Positions 45,762 to 56,511 of a stretch of DNA of 64,000 nt are shown here, one piece after another (position 1 is the stretch's first letter; every line of letters begins with the position of its first letter). This DNA comes from Anniella stebbinsi (taxonomy: Eukaryota; Chordata; Lepidosauria; Squamata; Anniellidae): assembly GCA_029215795.1 (NCBI GenBank), contig JARDYH010000004.1, positions 214,002,517-214,066,516 of the forward strand, read 5' to 3'. Both the position numbers and the translations under genes were made by a program. Under the pieces are notes generated by a model. The model saw only the letters and a program-made list of their open reading frames with translations. It did no database searches and was not told where the DNA came from.

Positions 45762-45960
45762 AACTTATTTATTTACTTATTTATTTATTGCATTTTTATA
45801 CCGCCCTATAGCCGAAGCTCTCTGGGCGGTTCACAAAAATTAAAACCATAAAATCATTTTAGAAATATAAAACAAGCCACAATCCAAAAACAACAAATAA
45901 CATACAATCTAAAAACACAACCAGAATAATTGATAGCAACCTCCCAGAGGTTAAAATTGT
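45762..45960 (-). mobile_element. L2-type LINE 3' tail with (ATTT)n
   Basis: (TTTA)n at 45765-45790, then CCGCCCTATAGCCGAAGCTCTCTGGGCGG and an A-rich stretch, nearly identical to the 3' end of 17926-19490. Only the 3' UTR remains. Confidence 0.85.
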
Positions 45961-46435
45961 GGCTTCTCCTTTAGGGTGCAAGCAGCTATAGATCCTTGGT
46001 CTCCATCATACTCATAATGGAAGGCTTAGAGGACATACCAAGAACATTATTGTCACTTAGGAAATTGCTGATTCCACCCAGATACAACAAAGTCCAGTGC
46101 CACCTAGTGAAAAAACTAGATCATGACACTGTCCACTTAACTGCCTTCCCAGAAAGGAACTTGCTCAGGACCACCTAGAGAAAGAGAATTTGAATACAGA
46201 TTCCTCTTGGGCTAAAGGCAGCATGTATATTACTGCTGTGTTCAGCAAACAGGGTCACAAGCTTGATAATGTGCAATCTTCACTCGAAAAATGTGATTGT
46301 CTTTGGACATATTCTGCTGTTTCCCGAACTGAAACAAAATTCAAATACATCCTAGGATGTATTTTATTGCATTGTATATTTGTGATTTTAGAGTCATTAT
46401 TTTAATGGTGTTTATGTGGTGTACTGAAAGGTTAG

Positions 46436-46740
46436 TACCTAATGCACAACCAGCCCCTGCCAGTCCCGATGTGCATGTGGCAATCCCTGCTGCCGGTGAT
46501 GCACATGCGGCCCCTACCACTCGCAGGCATAATGTAGCTCTTCTGGGAGCAATCGCCGAAACTAGCAGAAATGCTAGTTTCTGGAATGTGTACGACCTGC
46601 CTCTTCTAGTTCCAGTGTTTGCCCCAAAAGCACTACATCATGTGTGACAGTGATAGCGGCCACGTGCACCCCATTGCCAGCTGGGATGGACCACATGCAC
46701 CAAAGGTGGCTGGGGCTGGCTGCACATGGAAGGCCTCCAC
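46436..46740. repeat. Weakly palindromic GC-rich segment
   Basis: CAACCAGCCCCTGCC...GTGCATGTGG near the left is loosely mirrored by CCACATGCACC...GGCTGGGGCTGGC at the right. Several GCACATG blocks lie between. It may be an old hairpin MITE; the ends are uncertain. Confidence 0.35.
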
Positions 46741-46784
46741 TGGATACTAACATGAAGTAGGCAGGAAGTAGATTTCTAGATTGT

Positions 46785-46865
46785 TTGGACCAACTCCCAA
46801 AAGCTTCTACCAGCATGGCCAATGGTCAGGAATGCTGGGAGCTGAATTCCAAGACATTGGGAGAT
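46785..46865. mobile_element. Hairpin MITE remnant
   Basis: CCAACTCCCAAAAGCTTC...CAGCATGGCCAATGGTCAGG...GCTGGGAGCTGAATTCC is a decayed member of the CAGCATGGCCAATGGTC family seen at 24870. Confidence 0.55.
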
Positions 46866-47439
46866 CTACATTCTGTCCATCCCTGGTGTATTGTTTTTAT
46901 ATAGGTTTGTGCCACCACACCACCTATATACTAGGCCCGGTCGTGAGCACCCCTTCTCAAGCCAAGCGCCACCACTTGAATAAGCCTGAGGGAAGGGCAA
47001 AATAACACTACCTTCCCCTCTCTGTGAGGGAACAAGGCGAAGACGTTGGGAAATAGGTTCTGCTGTGAATATACTGAGCTAAAGGTTTAATATAATTTGT
47101 GTATTTAGGAACCAATAGAGCAGGTGACAAAGCCAAGCTGATGCGTGGTTTATGGTAGCAAAATAAAGATAATATTTATTGTCGTTTACAGTTCTTAGTT
47201 TCTTCAAAATCAATTTAAATCCTGCCTATTCTTAATAATACTATCAGTAGTATTATTAATAATAACCTTTATCTAGCATCACTAGCCACACCCACTCAGT
47301 CTAACCTTCCGAGTTCTTTAAACATACTCAGCCAGACATACCTAAGGGAACAGAAATCTGGGGTATCGCCACAAGGTTGTTAGCTGCCCTGGGCTCTTTG
47401 ACTAATTGTCCTGCCTTTCCCCACGCTCAACCAAATAAA

Positions 47440-48160
47440 TAAGAACAAGAGCCATGCTGGATCACGTGAAAGGCATTGTATTTCTCACAATGGCCAACAG
47501 CTCTCTCCCATTATTGTTCCCCAACAAGTGGCATTTAGAGGCATGGTGCTTCTGATCCTGAAAGTAGCAGATAGCCAGCACACATAGCCATTGATAGGCA
47601 TCCACCATGAATTTATCTAATTCCCTATTAAAGCTAATTGAGCTAGTGGCCATCTCCATCTCTCGTGGCAGCAAATCCCATAATTTTGGGTGCAATCCTA
47701 GACCTCTATGTATCCTGGGCCCTGCAGGGAGGTGCAAAGTAAACATTTACCACCTCTCCAGCCTCCTTTTTTTCTCCCTAAAGATGGGCATCTGAGCCTG
47801 TATAGAGAGAGTGCACTGATGGGGTGGGATCATGGCTGGAGAAGCCATAGAATTCTTCATATTCTGGCCCCTACTCTCCTTTCTCCTTATGCCCCCTTTT
47901 AGACAACTCCAAGGCTACTTTTGCCTTGGAATACAGACACTGTGGTTCTTTTCATGGTGGCTATCAGGTGGCGGAGGAGGGGGCAGTGTGAGGCATCAGA
48001 GAGTGAAGTCTGCATCTTGAGGTTGTACCAGTGTCCATGATCCCAGGCCATAGTCTGTCTCTCTTAATTGTGCACTATGTGTGAAGAAGTACTTCTGTTG
48101 CTTGGTCCTGAATCTCCTCCCAGTCGGTTACATTGGATGACCCGGAATGGTTCTGACTGC
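47440..48160 (-). mobile_element. CR1-type LINE 3' end, interrupted
   Basis: AATAAGAACAAGAGCCATGCTGG (3' end) through TTGATAGGCATC...TTATCTAATTCCCTATTAAAGC and CAGCAAATCCCATAATTTT, then about 370 bp of foreign sequence (roughly 47690-48063), then GTGCACTATGTGTGAAGAAGTACTTC... which resumes CR1 in register. The inserted block starts GGGTGCAATCCTAG and is unclassified. Confidence 0.75.
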
Positions 48161-49040
48161 ACTGAACTTCATGTATTTAGCTTACATGTAGAAAATTATT
48201 GTAGAAGGTTTTTCAGGGGAGGAGTGTGAACAATCAGAACGAAAGGAAACCTGGTTTCACACGTTGCGTTCCAAGCACGATCTCTCCCTGGTATTGCTTT
48301 GGAATGATTATTAGAGTGTATAAAATGCACGCTTCACTCCTTTCCTCTCTTCCTCTGGCTTTGAACATCTATGCAAATGTGAAATAGCACACACAACTTG
48401 AGCTCTGTAACAGCGCCAGTGAGCTCTTAAAAGCTGGTATTACTACATAATCCTAGACAGCTTGTCAGTATTCATTAGCTCAACCACAAATGTTACTTGT
48501 GGGAGGGAACGCTGTGATGATTATCCTCAGGCTGCTCCCACTGTATGTGTGATGATCTGTGTAGCTGAACGTCCCATTGTTTTTTAAATCACATCTTTAA
48601 TCTCCGTCGATGGAACCTGGTGATGATCTTTCAGTTTACGGAATGGCATGAAATTTAGAGTGATGAGCCTGGGACAGAGGTGGGTAGATTCAGCCTTGTG
48701 CAGTCTACTTTGTTTCTTTCTGGAACCCCAAGATCTATCAGCCAAAGGTTGATGCAAACGGCATACACTGAGAAGTCAATAATTTTGAGCCCAGGGATTT
48801 GTTTTGAACACCAGAATTGAAGAGAACAATGAATCCTTCCATACAAAAACCCACTCCTGGTTACCGTAAGCTTCCTTCATTTCAGTCACATAATTAAGGG
48901 CTGTTCACACAACACGCTAACCCACACAAAGTGATTAAGTGTTGGTTTTTTTGAACCGGGGGTTGATTGTTGAACCGGGGGGGGGGGAGTTAGCATGTTG
49001 GCTGAACGCAGCCAGAGTAACTAATAGGCATCCAATGGAG

Positions 49041-49370
49041 AGTGGAAAGAACAGCAGCTCTGCATTTTCACTAAATGGGTTTGTTTGCCCAACTAGCTGG
49101 GGTGCTGTGGAGGGGGAAGGAAGGAGGCTGGAGAGGCCTGGGAATATTCCATATGACGGCCTCTCCAGTACTCTTTCATTCCCACCCCCTTTACCTCCTC
49201 TCTGAGATGGTTTTTGCAACCTCAGAAAGACAGCTGTCCCAGTTCTCTCCACCTCTGCTGTAAGGGGAAGGGGAGGGGTGGTTAGTGCAGATTCCTGCAT
49301 CCATGGTCATAGTGCTTGTCTCCAACCTTGGAACCAGGAATCTGAAATAGCCTCTCCTACCCCCCCACCA
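49041..49370 (+). repeat. Repeat V, copy 2
   Basis: GCTCTGCATTTTCACTAAATGGG, GGAAGGAAGGAGGCTGG, CATTCCCACCCCC and CAGTTCTCTCCACCTCTGCTG...GGGGAAGGGG match 35509-35845 in order. Confidence 0.6.
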
Positions 49371-49559
49371 GATGCAGTCTTAGATTTAAGGGAAGCACGT
49401 TTTGCCTTGAGACTGAGGAGACTTCAACAACTTCCCTCAACGGAGTCTGCGCTATCATTTGGTTCACATTTTTACAGATGCTTCAGTTTCAGGTGTGAAT
49501 ATGAATTCTGGCTAGGGGAAAGGGAAAGCCCCTTAAGTCTATTTTCTTCTTATTATTGG

Positions 49560-49985
49560 CATTTTAAGGGCATAAGAAGAACCCTCCTGCACCAAACCAA
49601 GTTCCTGTCTAGTCCAGTATCCTGTTGACTACAGTGGCCAACCAGAGATGGATGGGAAGGCCATGAACAGGGTATGAGGGCAACTGTTTCCCAGTGACTG
49701 GTATTCAGAGGCATGGGTATCTCTGAATCCTGAAGGGAGTATATAGCCATCGTGAGTATATAGCATTTGATAGCCTTATCCTCCAAGAATTTGTCAAATC
49801 CCCCCCTTTAAAGCTATCCAGATTGGTGGCTGTCACCTCACACCTTATGGTAGCAAGTTCCATACTTTAACTGTGTGCTGAGTGAAGAAGTAATAGTCAG
49901 TTATTATCAGTTATCCGTCATAGTTTATTTCATTCCCATGTCCATGTATAAGAAATGTCACTCAGATGAAGAACTGAACCAAAAT
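49560..49985 (-). mobile_element. CR1-type LINE 3' end
   Basis: Minus-strand CR1 of the CTTATGTTCTTATG subfamily: GGGCATAAGAAGAACCCTCC...GTCTAGTCCAGTATCCTGTT...AATTTGTCAAATCCCCCCC TTTAAAGC...GTAGCAAGTTCC ATACTTTAAC. Decayed; no long frame. Confidence 0.8.
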
Positions 49986-50093
49986 AGAGGGGAGGATGAG
50001 AGACATCTCACTCTCTAAAAACAGAAGAGAGTAGAACTCTGTCTTCCCAGCAAACTCTAGGCTGCCCAGTGGCTAATCTTCTGGTGAGTGAAT

Positions 50094-50316
50094 GGCTGAA
50101 TTCGGACAACACGATAGTCAATGGTGGGGTAATAATCAACTTTACAGTTGTTCATCTAGGTACTCCCCACACAACATGGTAATAAATAATCAACTGTGGT
50201 GTGGATTAGGATCAGCGCTGAGTTGACTATGGCAGCATTTGGATGACACGATAGTCAATACAACTGATTATTGTTTCCCCCCCAACAGTTGCTTATTGTG
50301 TCGTCCAAATTCAGCC
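50094..50316. mobile_element. Palindromic MITE (GGCTGAATTCGGACAACACG)
   Basis: Left GGCTGAATTCGGACAACACG pairs with TATTGTGTCGTCCAAATTCAGCC at the right. AAT lies on both sides (50091-50093 and 50317-50319), a possible 3 bp duplication. Internally ATGACACGATAGTCAATAC repeats the left end, so the element looks partly dimeric. Confidence 0.7.
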
Positions 50317-50396
50317 AATGAGTACTTCCTTTTATCCATCTGGATTTCCCACTATTCAGCCTGTTACTAGTAATAGTATCCCTGCCCACTTTCTCC

Positions 50397-50790
50397 ATGG
50401 GCTTGTCTATACGCTCTGTTTAGCCCATGGTGGCTGTGAGTTCATGCTGCGTTGTTTATATGACGCAGCTGCCAACTCGCAGGCACCACGGGCTTTCCCC
50501 CTGAAACTGTTTTTTAATAGTTCCTGACTTACCACGACTTTTTCCTTTACTCTGAGGTCACCACCTTCTTTGCTCCATCCGTTGTTGGTTGTCTTGCTTT
50601 GGATTGTGGCTGGGGGCGTTCCAGGGGCAGATCGAGGCCCAGGCTAGGTCAGGGGATGCGCAGGAAGGCCAGGCAGAAATTGAGCCCAACAAGCTGAATG
50701 GATGCCATCACTGTGGCTCTTTTGCCCAGAAAGCCTGCTCTCCCTCCTGCCTCCTCCCACCCCACAGCTGCAATGTCGTGGGGTTTTGAG
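50397..50790 (+). repeat. Repeat U, copy 1
   Basis: GGGCTTGTCTATACGCTC, GCTGCGTTG...GACGCAGCTGCC, ACGGGCTTTCCCCC and CCACCCCACAGCTGCAATGTCGTGGGGTTTT run parallel to 53633-54027. The right terminus is missing. Confidence 0.5.
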
Positions 50791-51011
50791 GGAACAAGCT
50801 GCAAAGCAATGTCATCAAGACACACCCCATATCATGCATAATTTTAGAAACTTCTGTCATGTTCCCAATTACCTGGTTTTGGGGGGGGGGGGGGACGGGG
50901 ATTGTTCCAAACCCCTGATCATTTTGGTTACCCTTTATGGCAACTTTTCCAGCTCTACAATATCCTTTTTGAGCCACGATGACCATCGCTGTACAAAGGA
51001 TTCCATATACC

Positions 51012-51150
51012 CAGGCAGGATCTACACCACTGCTTTATAATGGTTTATTACGGTTTTGACAACTATTTGGGCCCAGGACACATTCCATATACCGTTTTAA
51101 AAACATTCTCAAAGTGTTATATCCTGCTTGGTGTATATCTGGCCCCAGTA
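51012..51150. mobile_element. AGATCTACAC-family MITE
   Basis: CAGGATCTACACCACTGC...TTGGGCCCAGGACACATTCCATATACCG...AAAGTGTTATATCCTGCTTGGTGTATATCTGG: inverted ends and the shared core. The closest relative is 54078-54226. Confidence 0.75.
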
Positions 51151-52529
51151 TTTCAAACATCATAGATTTGTTTCATAGCATTGCAAGATTGGCAGTTTTA
51201 TTTTCCATCCCTTTCCTATGGATCCTTAGCATGGAAGTGACCTTTTTCTCAGCTGCTGCACACAGGGTGAACATATTCCCTGAGCTATCCATCATGTGAC
51301 ACACACACCCCGGATCATTTTCCTGCTTTCCATTTCACTTTCCAGTTGGAACATGTTAAAGAGCAGGAGAAGGGAGGCATTTCTGTTTTAACAAGAGCAC
51401 AGAGGTTGCTGAGGGAGATAAAAGGTTGAGGAGGATCCCCTCTCTGATCTTTTCAATCCCAAGAGGATAGGGCAAACAGGGAAAAGGCGGAGAATTATAA
51501 ACCCTACTTTTCTCTCACCTGTGCCTTTGTAGCCCTTCACCAATTAAGCCTGCAAGGATACTCTGTGTTATAGTTAAAACTCTGCATTAACCTCTATCCG
51601 AGATGCCAAGGAAAGCAAGCGAGTAATTTTATGACAATTACCACTGCTGGTGTAATAAACTCCGTACAGCTGGTGGAAGAAGACTGACAAAACCAAGCAC
51701 GACCATCCTCCAGTGGCAGCCATAACCTGCATCCTTCCAGCCAATAATAGCAATATGCCTGCTTCCCAAAGATAAACAAACAGATGAAATCCTTGTATGC
51801 TTCTGTGTTGGTCTTCTGGAATACTTGCTTTTTACCCAAGCAGTTTACCGCTGCTGGAGAGTATCCAGAAAGCTTCCGCATTCTAATCCTCACTGCAGGT
51901 ACTTTCTCCCACTGAGTGATGCCTTTTCTTCCAACTGGCAGAAAATTTAAACAGCATCTTGGTAGATGGGGCATAGTGTATTGCATCGTACTTAAGGGAA
52001 GCACTTGAGACAGAAACTCACAGTGTCAATAACGGCGGGGAGGCCACTTCAAAAACAGCAAGAGCCTTTTCTTAGGGGTATTATATCCTTTCAAGCACTT
52101 CTACATCTCTCTTAATTAAGTTTGACATTACGGCGTAACCTATAAAGGCCTTGTTCTCTCCCCTGCCTAATATGGTGCTGCCTTTTGCTGTGCCTGTTGT
52201 GTAGCGTTAGGCTAAATATTGGGGGTAGAGGATAGAATAGTACACACCTGCTGACATTTCACAGGTGAAAATAGGGGCATGCCCAGAAGCGTACAGGTAA
52301 ATATTGAAGTGCAAGACCTTGTTGTGACAGCCCCTCAGCCACACCCATGGGAGACCGGAGAAAGAGGTTGAGCGCTGAAGAATGACAGATTTAGCAACTC
52401 ACGTAATTTTTAAGAAGCCATCCTGCAAAAGCAAAAATAGGAATAAAATACGGACAGTGGCTTACCAGCACCAGCAAACAAGGACTGCATCTCATAAAAC
52501 AGTTGAGAAGGGAGTAAGTAGAATTTAAA

Positions 52530-53033
52530 TAATAAAAAAGGAGGCTAAGGTTGGACATAACAGAGGAGTGCAAATTTATGCATAATGTGACGAATGTGGA
52601 TAGGGAGACATTTGTCTCCCTCTTTCATAATACTAGAACCCAGGATCATCCCATGAAGCTGATGGGTGGGAAATTCGGGACAGATAAAAGGAAGTGCTTC
52701 TTCACACAGCGCATAGTTACATTATGGAATTCATTACCACAAGATGTAGTGATGGCCACTAAGTTGGATGGCTTTAAAAGGGGGTTAGATAAATTCCTGG
52801 AGGAGAAGGATATCAATGGCTAATTGTCCTGATGGCTATGTGCTACCTCCAGTATCAGAGAACTATGCCTATGTACACCAGTTGCTCAGGAACATGGGTG
52901 GGAGGGGGCTGTTGCACACATGTCTTGCTTGAGGGGTTCCCAGTCAATAGCTAGTTGGCCACTGTGTGAACAGAATGCTGAACTAGAAGGACCCCTGTCT
53001 GATCCAGCATGACTCTTCTTATGTTCTTAAATC
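52530..53033 (+). mobile_element. CR1-type LINE 3' end
   Basis: Frame MHNVTNVDRETFVSLFHNTRTQDHPMKLMGG... KRKCFFTQRIVTLWNSLPQDVVMATKLDGFKRGLDKFLEEKDING is open for about 85 codons. It is followed by the CR1 3' UTR ending GATCCAGCATGACTCTTCTTATGTTCTTA. The best-preserved CR1 tail in the window. Confidence 0.9.
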
Positions 53034-53632
53034 CTATTCCACTTTTCTCAAATCCACAAAATGACTCCTAGGTAATAAACACCTCACATACTGAACTCTT
53101 AGTCATGACAGGCAACATAAAAAGTGGGTGTTTCTAGTGACATTAATAAACATATAATCAAGAATACACCTCTCAGTGTTGTGGCCTAATTTAGCTGAGG
53201 TTGCAGCCTTTTGTTCTACAAAGGACTGCCCTCCATTAATCATAGGTAAGCACAATTACAGTTCTTTTACCTCATTCTGGGAAGACAAATAGTGCACAGA
53301 AGGAGCATGAGTCTTAGTCAATCCTAGCCAGCCCTTACTACATATTTATTCATGTTTTGTTTGAAAATTTATTTTTCCCATGGCATTTGTCTCAGATTAC
53401 ACTTGGAGTAAAATCTAGTGTGTGAGAAAAGATGGCAACACAGAAGTCATTTTTGTGTCTGCATATATGCGTAAGCTATGGCCTGGCTTGCATATAACAT
53501 TAAACTAAGAGCCATAAGTCTCATGTGCTCCCGCCTTACTCCTCCTCCTCCTCTGGCACAGCCACAAGCAGATCAGAAGGTTTCACTTCCATTTGAACTA
53601 ACTATGCTTACTGGTTATATAGAAACTTGAGA

Positions 53633-54027
53633 GGATGTCTATATGCACCAAAAGCCCCGGGATGACTGCACAGTGGCGCTGTGTCAATTATACAACACAG
53701 CAGCCACATCACAGCCATTGCAGGGCTTTCCCGCAAAGCTGTGAAGCAAAACAGTCGGGGACATACCCTGTTTTTTTCTCCAGAGTAAGGCAAGTACAGT
53801 GCATCCGCCATCTATCCTCACTCCAGAGTCATCTCAGAGGCATGGCCAGGTAGATGGCAACCCCTACTTTGTCACTGTCCACCTGGGCAGAGAGCAAGGG
53901 GCGGGCTTGGCCACAGGAAACACCACACTTTCACTGCTGTGTCAGGATTATCCTCTGCCACCCCATAGCAGCAAAAGCGTGGGTTTTGCTTATAGTAGCA
54001 GCAACCCGTCACCGTATAGACAGCCCC
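53633..54027. mobile_element. Repeat U, copy 2 (complete?)
   Basis: Ends GGATGTCTATATGC and CCGTATAGACAGCCCC are inverted. TGAGA flanks both sides (53628-53632 and 54028-54032). The interior includes CAGTGGCGCTGTG, GGGCTTTCCCGCAAAGC and GTGGGTTTTGC. Unclassified DNA element; the 5 bp duplication is tentative. Confidence 0.55.
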
Positions 54028-54077
54028 TGAGACAAACTGTGGTTAGTATTCAACTTTGGTTTAAGGAAACAGACTAA

Positions 54078-54226
54078 GAGCCTATCTACACTACAGCTTT
54101 CAAACTGTTTTAAATGGTTTAAAACAGTTTATAACAGTTTTGAGAACTGTTGGGGCCCAGGACACACTCCATATACAGTTTTCAAATGTTTTCAAAGTGT
54201 TTTATCCTGCGTGTGTAGATAGGCTC
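54078..54226. mobile_element. Harbinger-like MITE (GAGCCTATCTACAC)
   Basis: A 149 bp element with ends GAGCCTATCTACAC / GTGTAGATAGGCTC and TAA on both sides (54075-54077 and 54227-54229). Core TTTAAAACAGTTTATAACAG and GGGCCCAGGACACACTCCATATAC as at 25082-25232. Confidence 0.88.
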
Positions 54227-54366
54227 TAAATTCAAATTGGTACCTATTCGTCTGTCTGACTTAAGGTTAAAGTAAACTTGCAGGCTAGGTGTGTGACTGT
54301 GCTAAATAGCTCCACCCCCAATGCCATGCATGTAACCTAACCCCTCCCCTTGAGATCTGTGCTTAT

Positions 54367-54491
54367 AGTATGAACATCTGCAGAGAGGGGGCCCTCACGT
54401 GTATAGCACTACCTATGGAGGCCTCCATTTGGGCCGGAACCCTGTGTACAGGTGTACACACCAAAGCCCCCTCTCCACAGATGTTCATGCT
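54367..54491. repeat. 26 bp inverted repeat
   Basis: 54367-54392 and 54466-54491 are inverted with three mismatches, around a 73-base spacer that includes GGCCTCC and CAGGTGTACACACC. Probably a small MITE; no target duplication was recognised. Confidence 0.7.
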
Positions 54492-54606
54492 GTACTTGTG
54501 GACATCAAGGGGAAAGGCTACGCTACATACACCAATGTTGGGGGGGGGAGGTAGAACTACAGTGCAGTTCCACTCCCTGCTCACATGTTGACACTAACTC
54601 CAAGTC

Positions 54607-55535
54607 CTAGGAACTTAAGAAGAGCCATGCTGGATCAGACCAAGGGTCCATCTAGTCCAGCATTCTGTTCACACAGTGGCCAACCAGTGGCCATGGGAAA
54701 CCCACAAGTGAGTGCGACAGCACCCTCCCACTCATGTTCCCCAGCAACTAGAATACATAGACATACTGCCTCTCATAGTGTAGGTAGTACATGGCCAACA
54801 GGACAAATAGCCATTGATATCCTTCTCCTCTAGGAGTTGATCTAACCCTCTTTTAAAGCCATCCAACTTAGTGGCCATCACTACATCTTGCGGTAATGGA
54901 TCAGGCTGACCAGATAAAATCCAGGTCAGGGCTCATGTAACTTTAACAGTTGTAGAGAAAAGGGAATTTCAGCCAGTGTCATTTGTATGCAATTAGTTCC
55001 TGGTGAAATTCTCTCTTCATCACAACAGTTAAAGTTGCAGGCACTATACTAGAGTGACCATATACAAAAGAAGGCAGGGCCCGTGCAACTTTAACTGTGG
55101 TGATGAAGAGGGAATTTCACCAGGAACTCATTGCATACAAATGACACTGGCTGAAATTCCCTTTTCTCTACAACTGTTAAAGTTACAGGAGCCCTGACCT
55201 GGATTTTATCTGGTCAGCCTATAATGGATTCCGTAATTTAACTATGCGCTGTGTGAAGAAGCACTTCCTTTTATCTGTCCCAAATCTCCCACCAATCAGC
55301 TTCATGGGATGACCCCACGTTCTTGTATTATGAGAGAGGGAGAAAAATGTCTCCCTATCCACATTCTCCACACAAAGTACAATTTTGTACATCTCTGTCA
55401 TGTCTCCCCTCACTCGCCTCTTTTCTAAGTACCAGACATTGTAACCTTTCCTCAAAGGGGAATCGCTCTAGCACCTCGATCATTTTAGTTGCCTTTTTGT
55501 GCACTTTTTCCTACATTACAAAATCCTTTGTTTAG
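54607..55535 (-). mobile_element. CR1-type LINE 3' end, split by a hAT MITE
   Basis: Minus-strand CR1: CTAGGAACTTAAGAAGAGCC (3' end) to CATCTTGCGGTAATGGAT, then the hAT MITE 54902-55221, then TAATGGATTCCGTAATTTAAC... onward. The remaining frame encodes GDMTEMYKIVLCVENVDRETFFSLSHNTRTWGHPMKLIGG. The joint reads correctly once the insert and one duplication copy are ignored. Confidence 0.9.
54902..55221. mobile_element. hAT inverted-dimer MITE, copy 6 (complete, in CR1)
   Basis: 320 bp, ends CAGGCTGACCAGATAAAATCC / GGATTTTATCTGGTCAGCCTA, perfect 8 bp duplication TAATGGAT (54894-54901 and 55222-55229). The host CR1 sequence contains TAATGGAT only once in the equivalent place (compare GGAATTCATTA in 52730-52740 on the other strand). 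Confidence 0.95.
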
Positions 55536-55554
55536 ATTGAATGCCTGACTAGAG

Positions 55555-56511
55555 TAGGGTGACCAGATAAAATCCAGTTCAGGGCTCATGTAACTTTAAC
55601 CGTTGTAGAGAAAAGGGAATTTCAGCCAGTGTCATTTGTATGCAATTAGTTCCTGGTAAAATTGCCTCTTCATCACAACAGTTAAAGTTGCAGAGGCCCT
55701 ACCTTCTTTTGTATGTGGTCACTCTAGTATAGTGCCTGCAACTTTAACTGTTGTGATGAAGAGGGAATTTCACCAGGAACTAATTGCATACAAATGACAC
55801 TGGCTGAAATTCCCTTTGCTCTACAACGGTTAAAGTTACATGAGCCCTGAACTGGATTTTATCTTAGGGTGACCAGATCGCCCTGGATTTCCCGGTCCTA
55901 ACCGGGAAAACTGGGGCAATCCGGGCCGACAGGGGGACTGCGGGAGCAAACCGGGGAAAGGATCAGCTCTCCTCCCGTCCTTAAATGCCCACGTTGCTCC
56001 CTTGCCTATGCAAGAAACAAGTGCCCAGCATTAGGGAGCGTCAACAAATTCCTTGGCTAAAGCTAACTGCTTTAGCCACCAGACAAGGAATTTGTTGACG
56101 CTCCCTAATGCTGGGCACTTGTTTCCTGCAGAGGCCAGTGAGCAGCGCGGGCATTTTAAAGCAGGCTCTTCCTCCTCCTTTGTGTGCTGCTGCTGTTCCT
56201 CAGGTACCTCCAGGGAGCCCAGGAGCAGGGCAAGAAGGGTGAGGGGGCTGCAGGGGGTCACGTGGCAGTGGAGATCAGCGGTGGCAGCGGAGGACCCGGT
56301 AGGTCCGGGCTGGGTTTTTTGGGGGGGCGGGTGGCTTGGTGGGGGGGTTGTTTCTGGTGGGGGGTGGCAGGGGTGTCTGTTTGGCCGCATGGCAGGCGGC
56401 CTTTTTAATTTTTTTATTTTATGTTTGGGGGGCTGCTTTGGTGTGGTGGCCATTTTGGACCTGGATTTTGCTTTCCAAAATCTGGTCACCCTATTTTATC
56501 TGGTCACCCTA
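55555..56511. mobile_element. hAT inverted-dimer MITE, copy 7 (hosts a second hAT)
   Basis: Outer ends TAGGGTGACCAGATAAAATCC and TTTTATCTGGTCACCCTA, perfect 8 bp duplication GACTAGAG (55547-55554 and 56512-56519). Another hAT-type element (55865-56493) sits 10 bp from its right end. Without the insert and one TTTTATCT it is about 320 bp, like the other full copies. Confidence 0.93.
55865..56493. mobile_element. hAT-type element, nested, with a long hairpin
   Basis: 629 bp with ends TAGGGTGACCAGATCGCCC and CCAAAATCTGGTCACCCTA, perfect 8 bp duplication TTTTATCT (55857-55864 and 56494-56501). Its interior is unrelated to the host MITE: CCTGGATTTCCCGG near the left, a 47 bp hairpin (56009-56130), then GGGG-rich sequence. 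Open frames of about 150 codons exist on both strands over the same bases and are low-complexity. I could not recognise a transposase. Confidence 0.92.
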
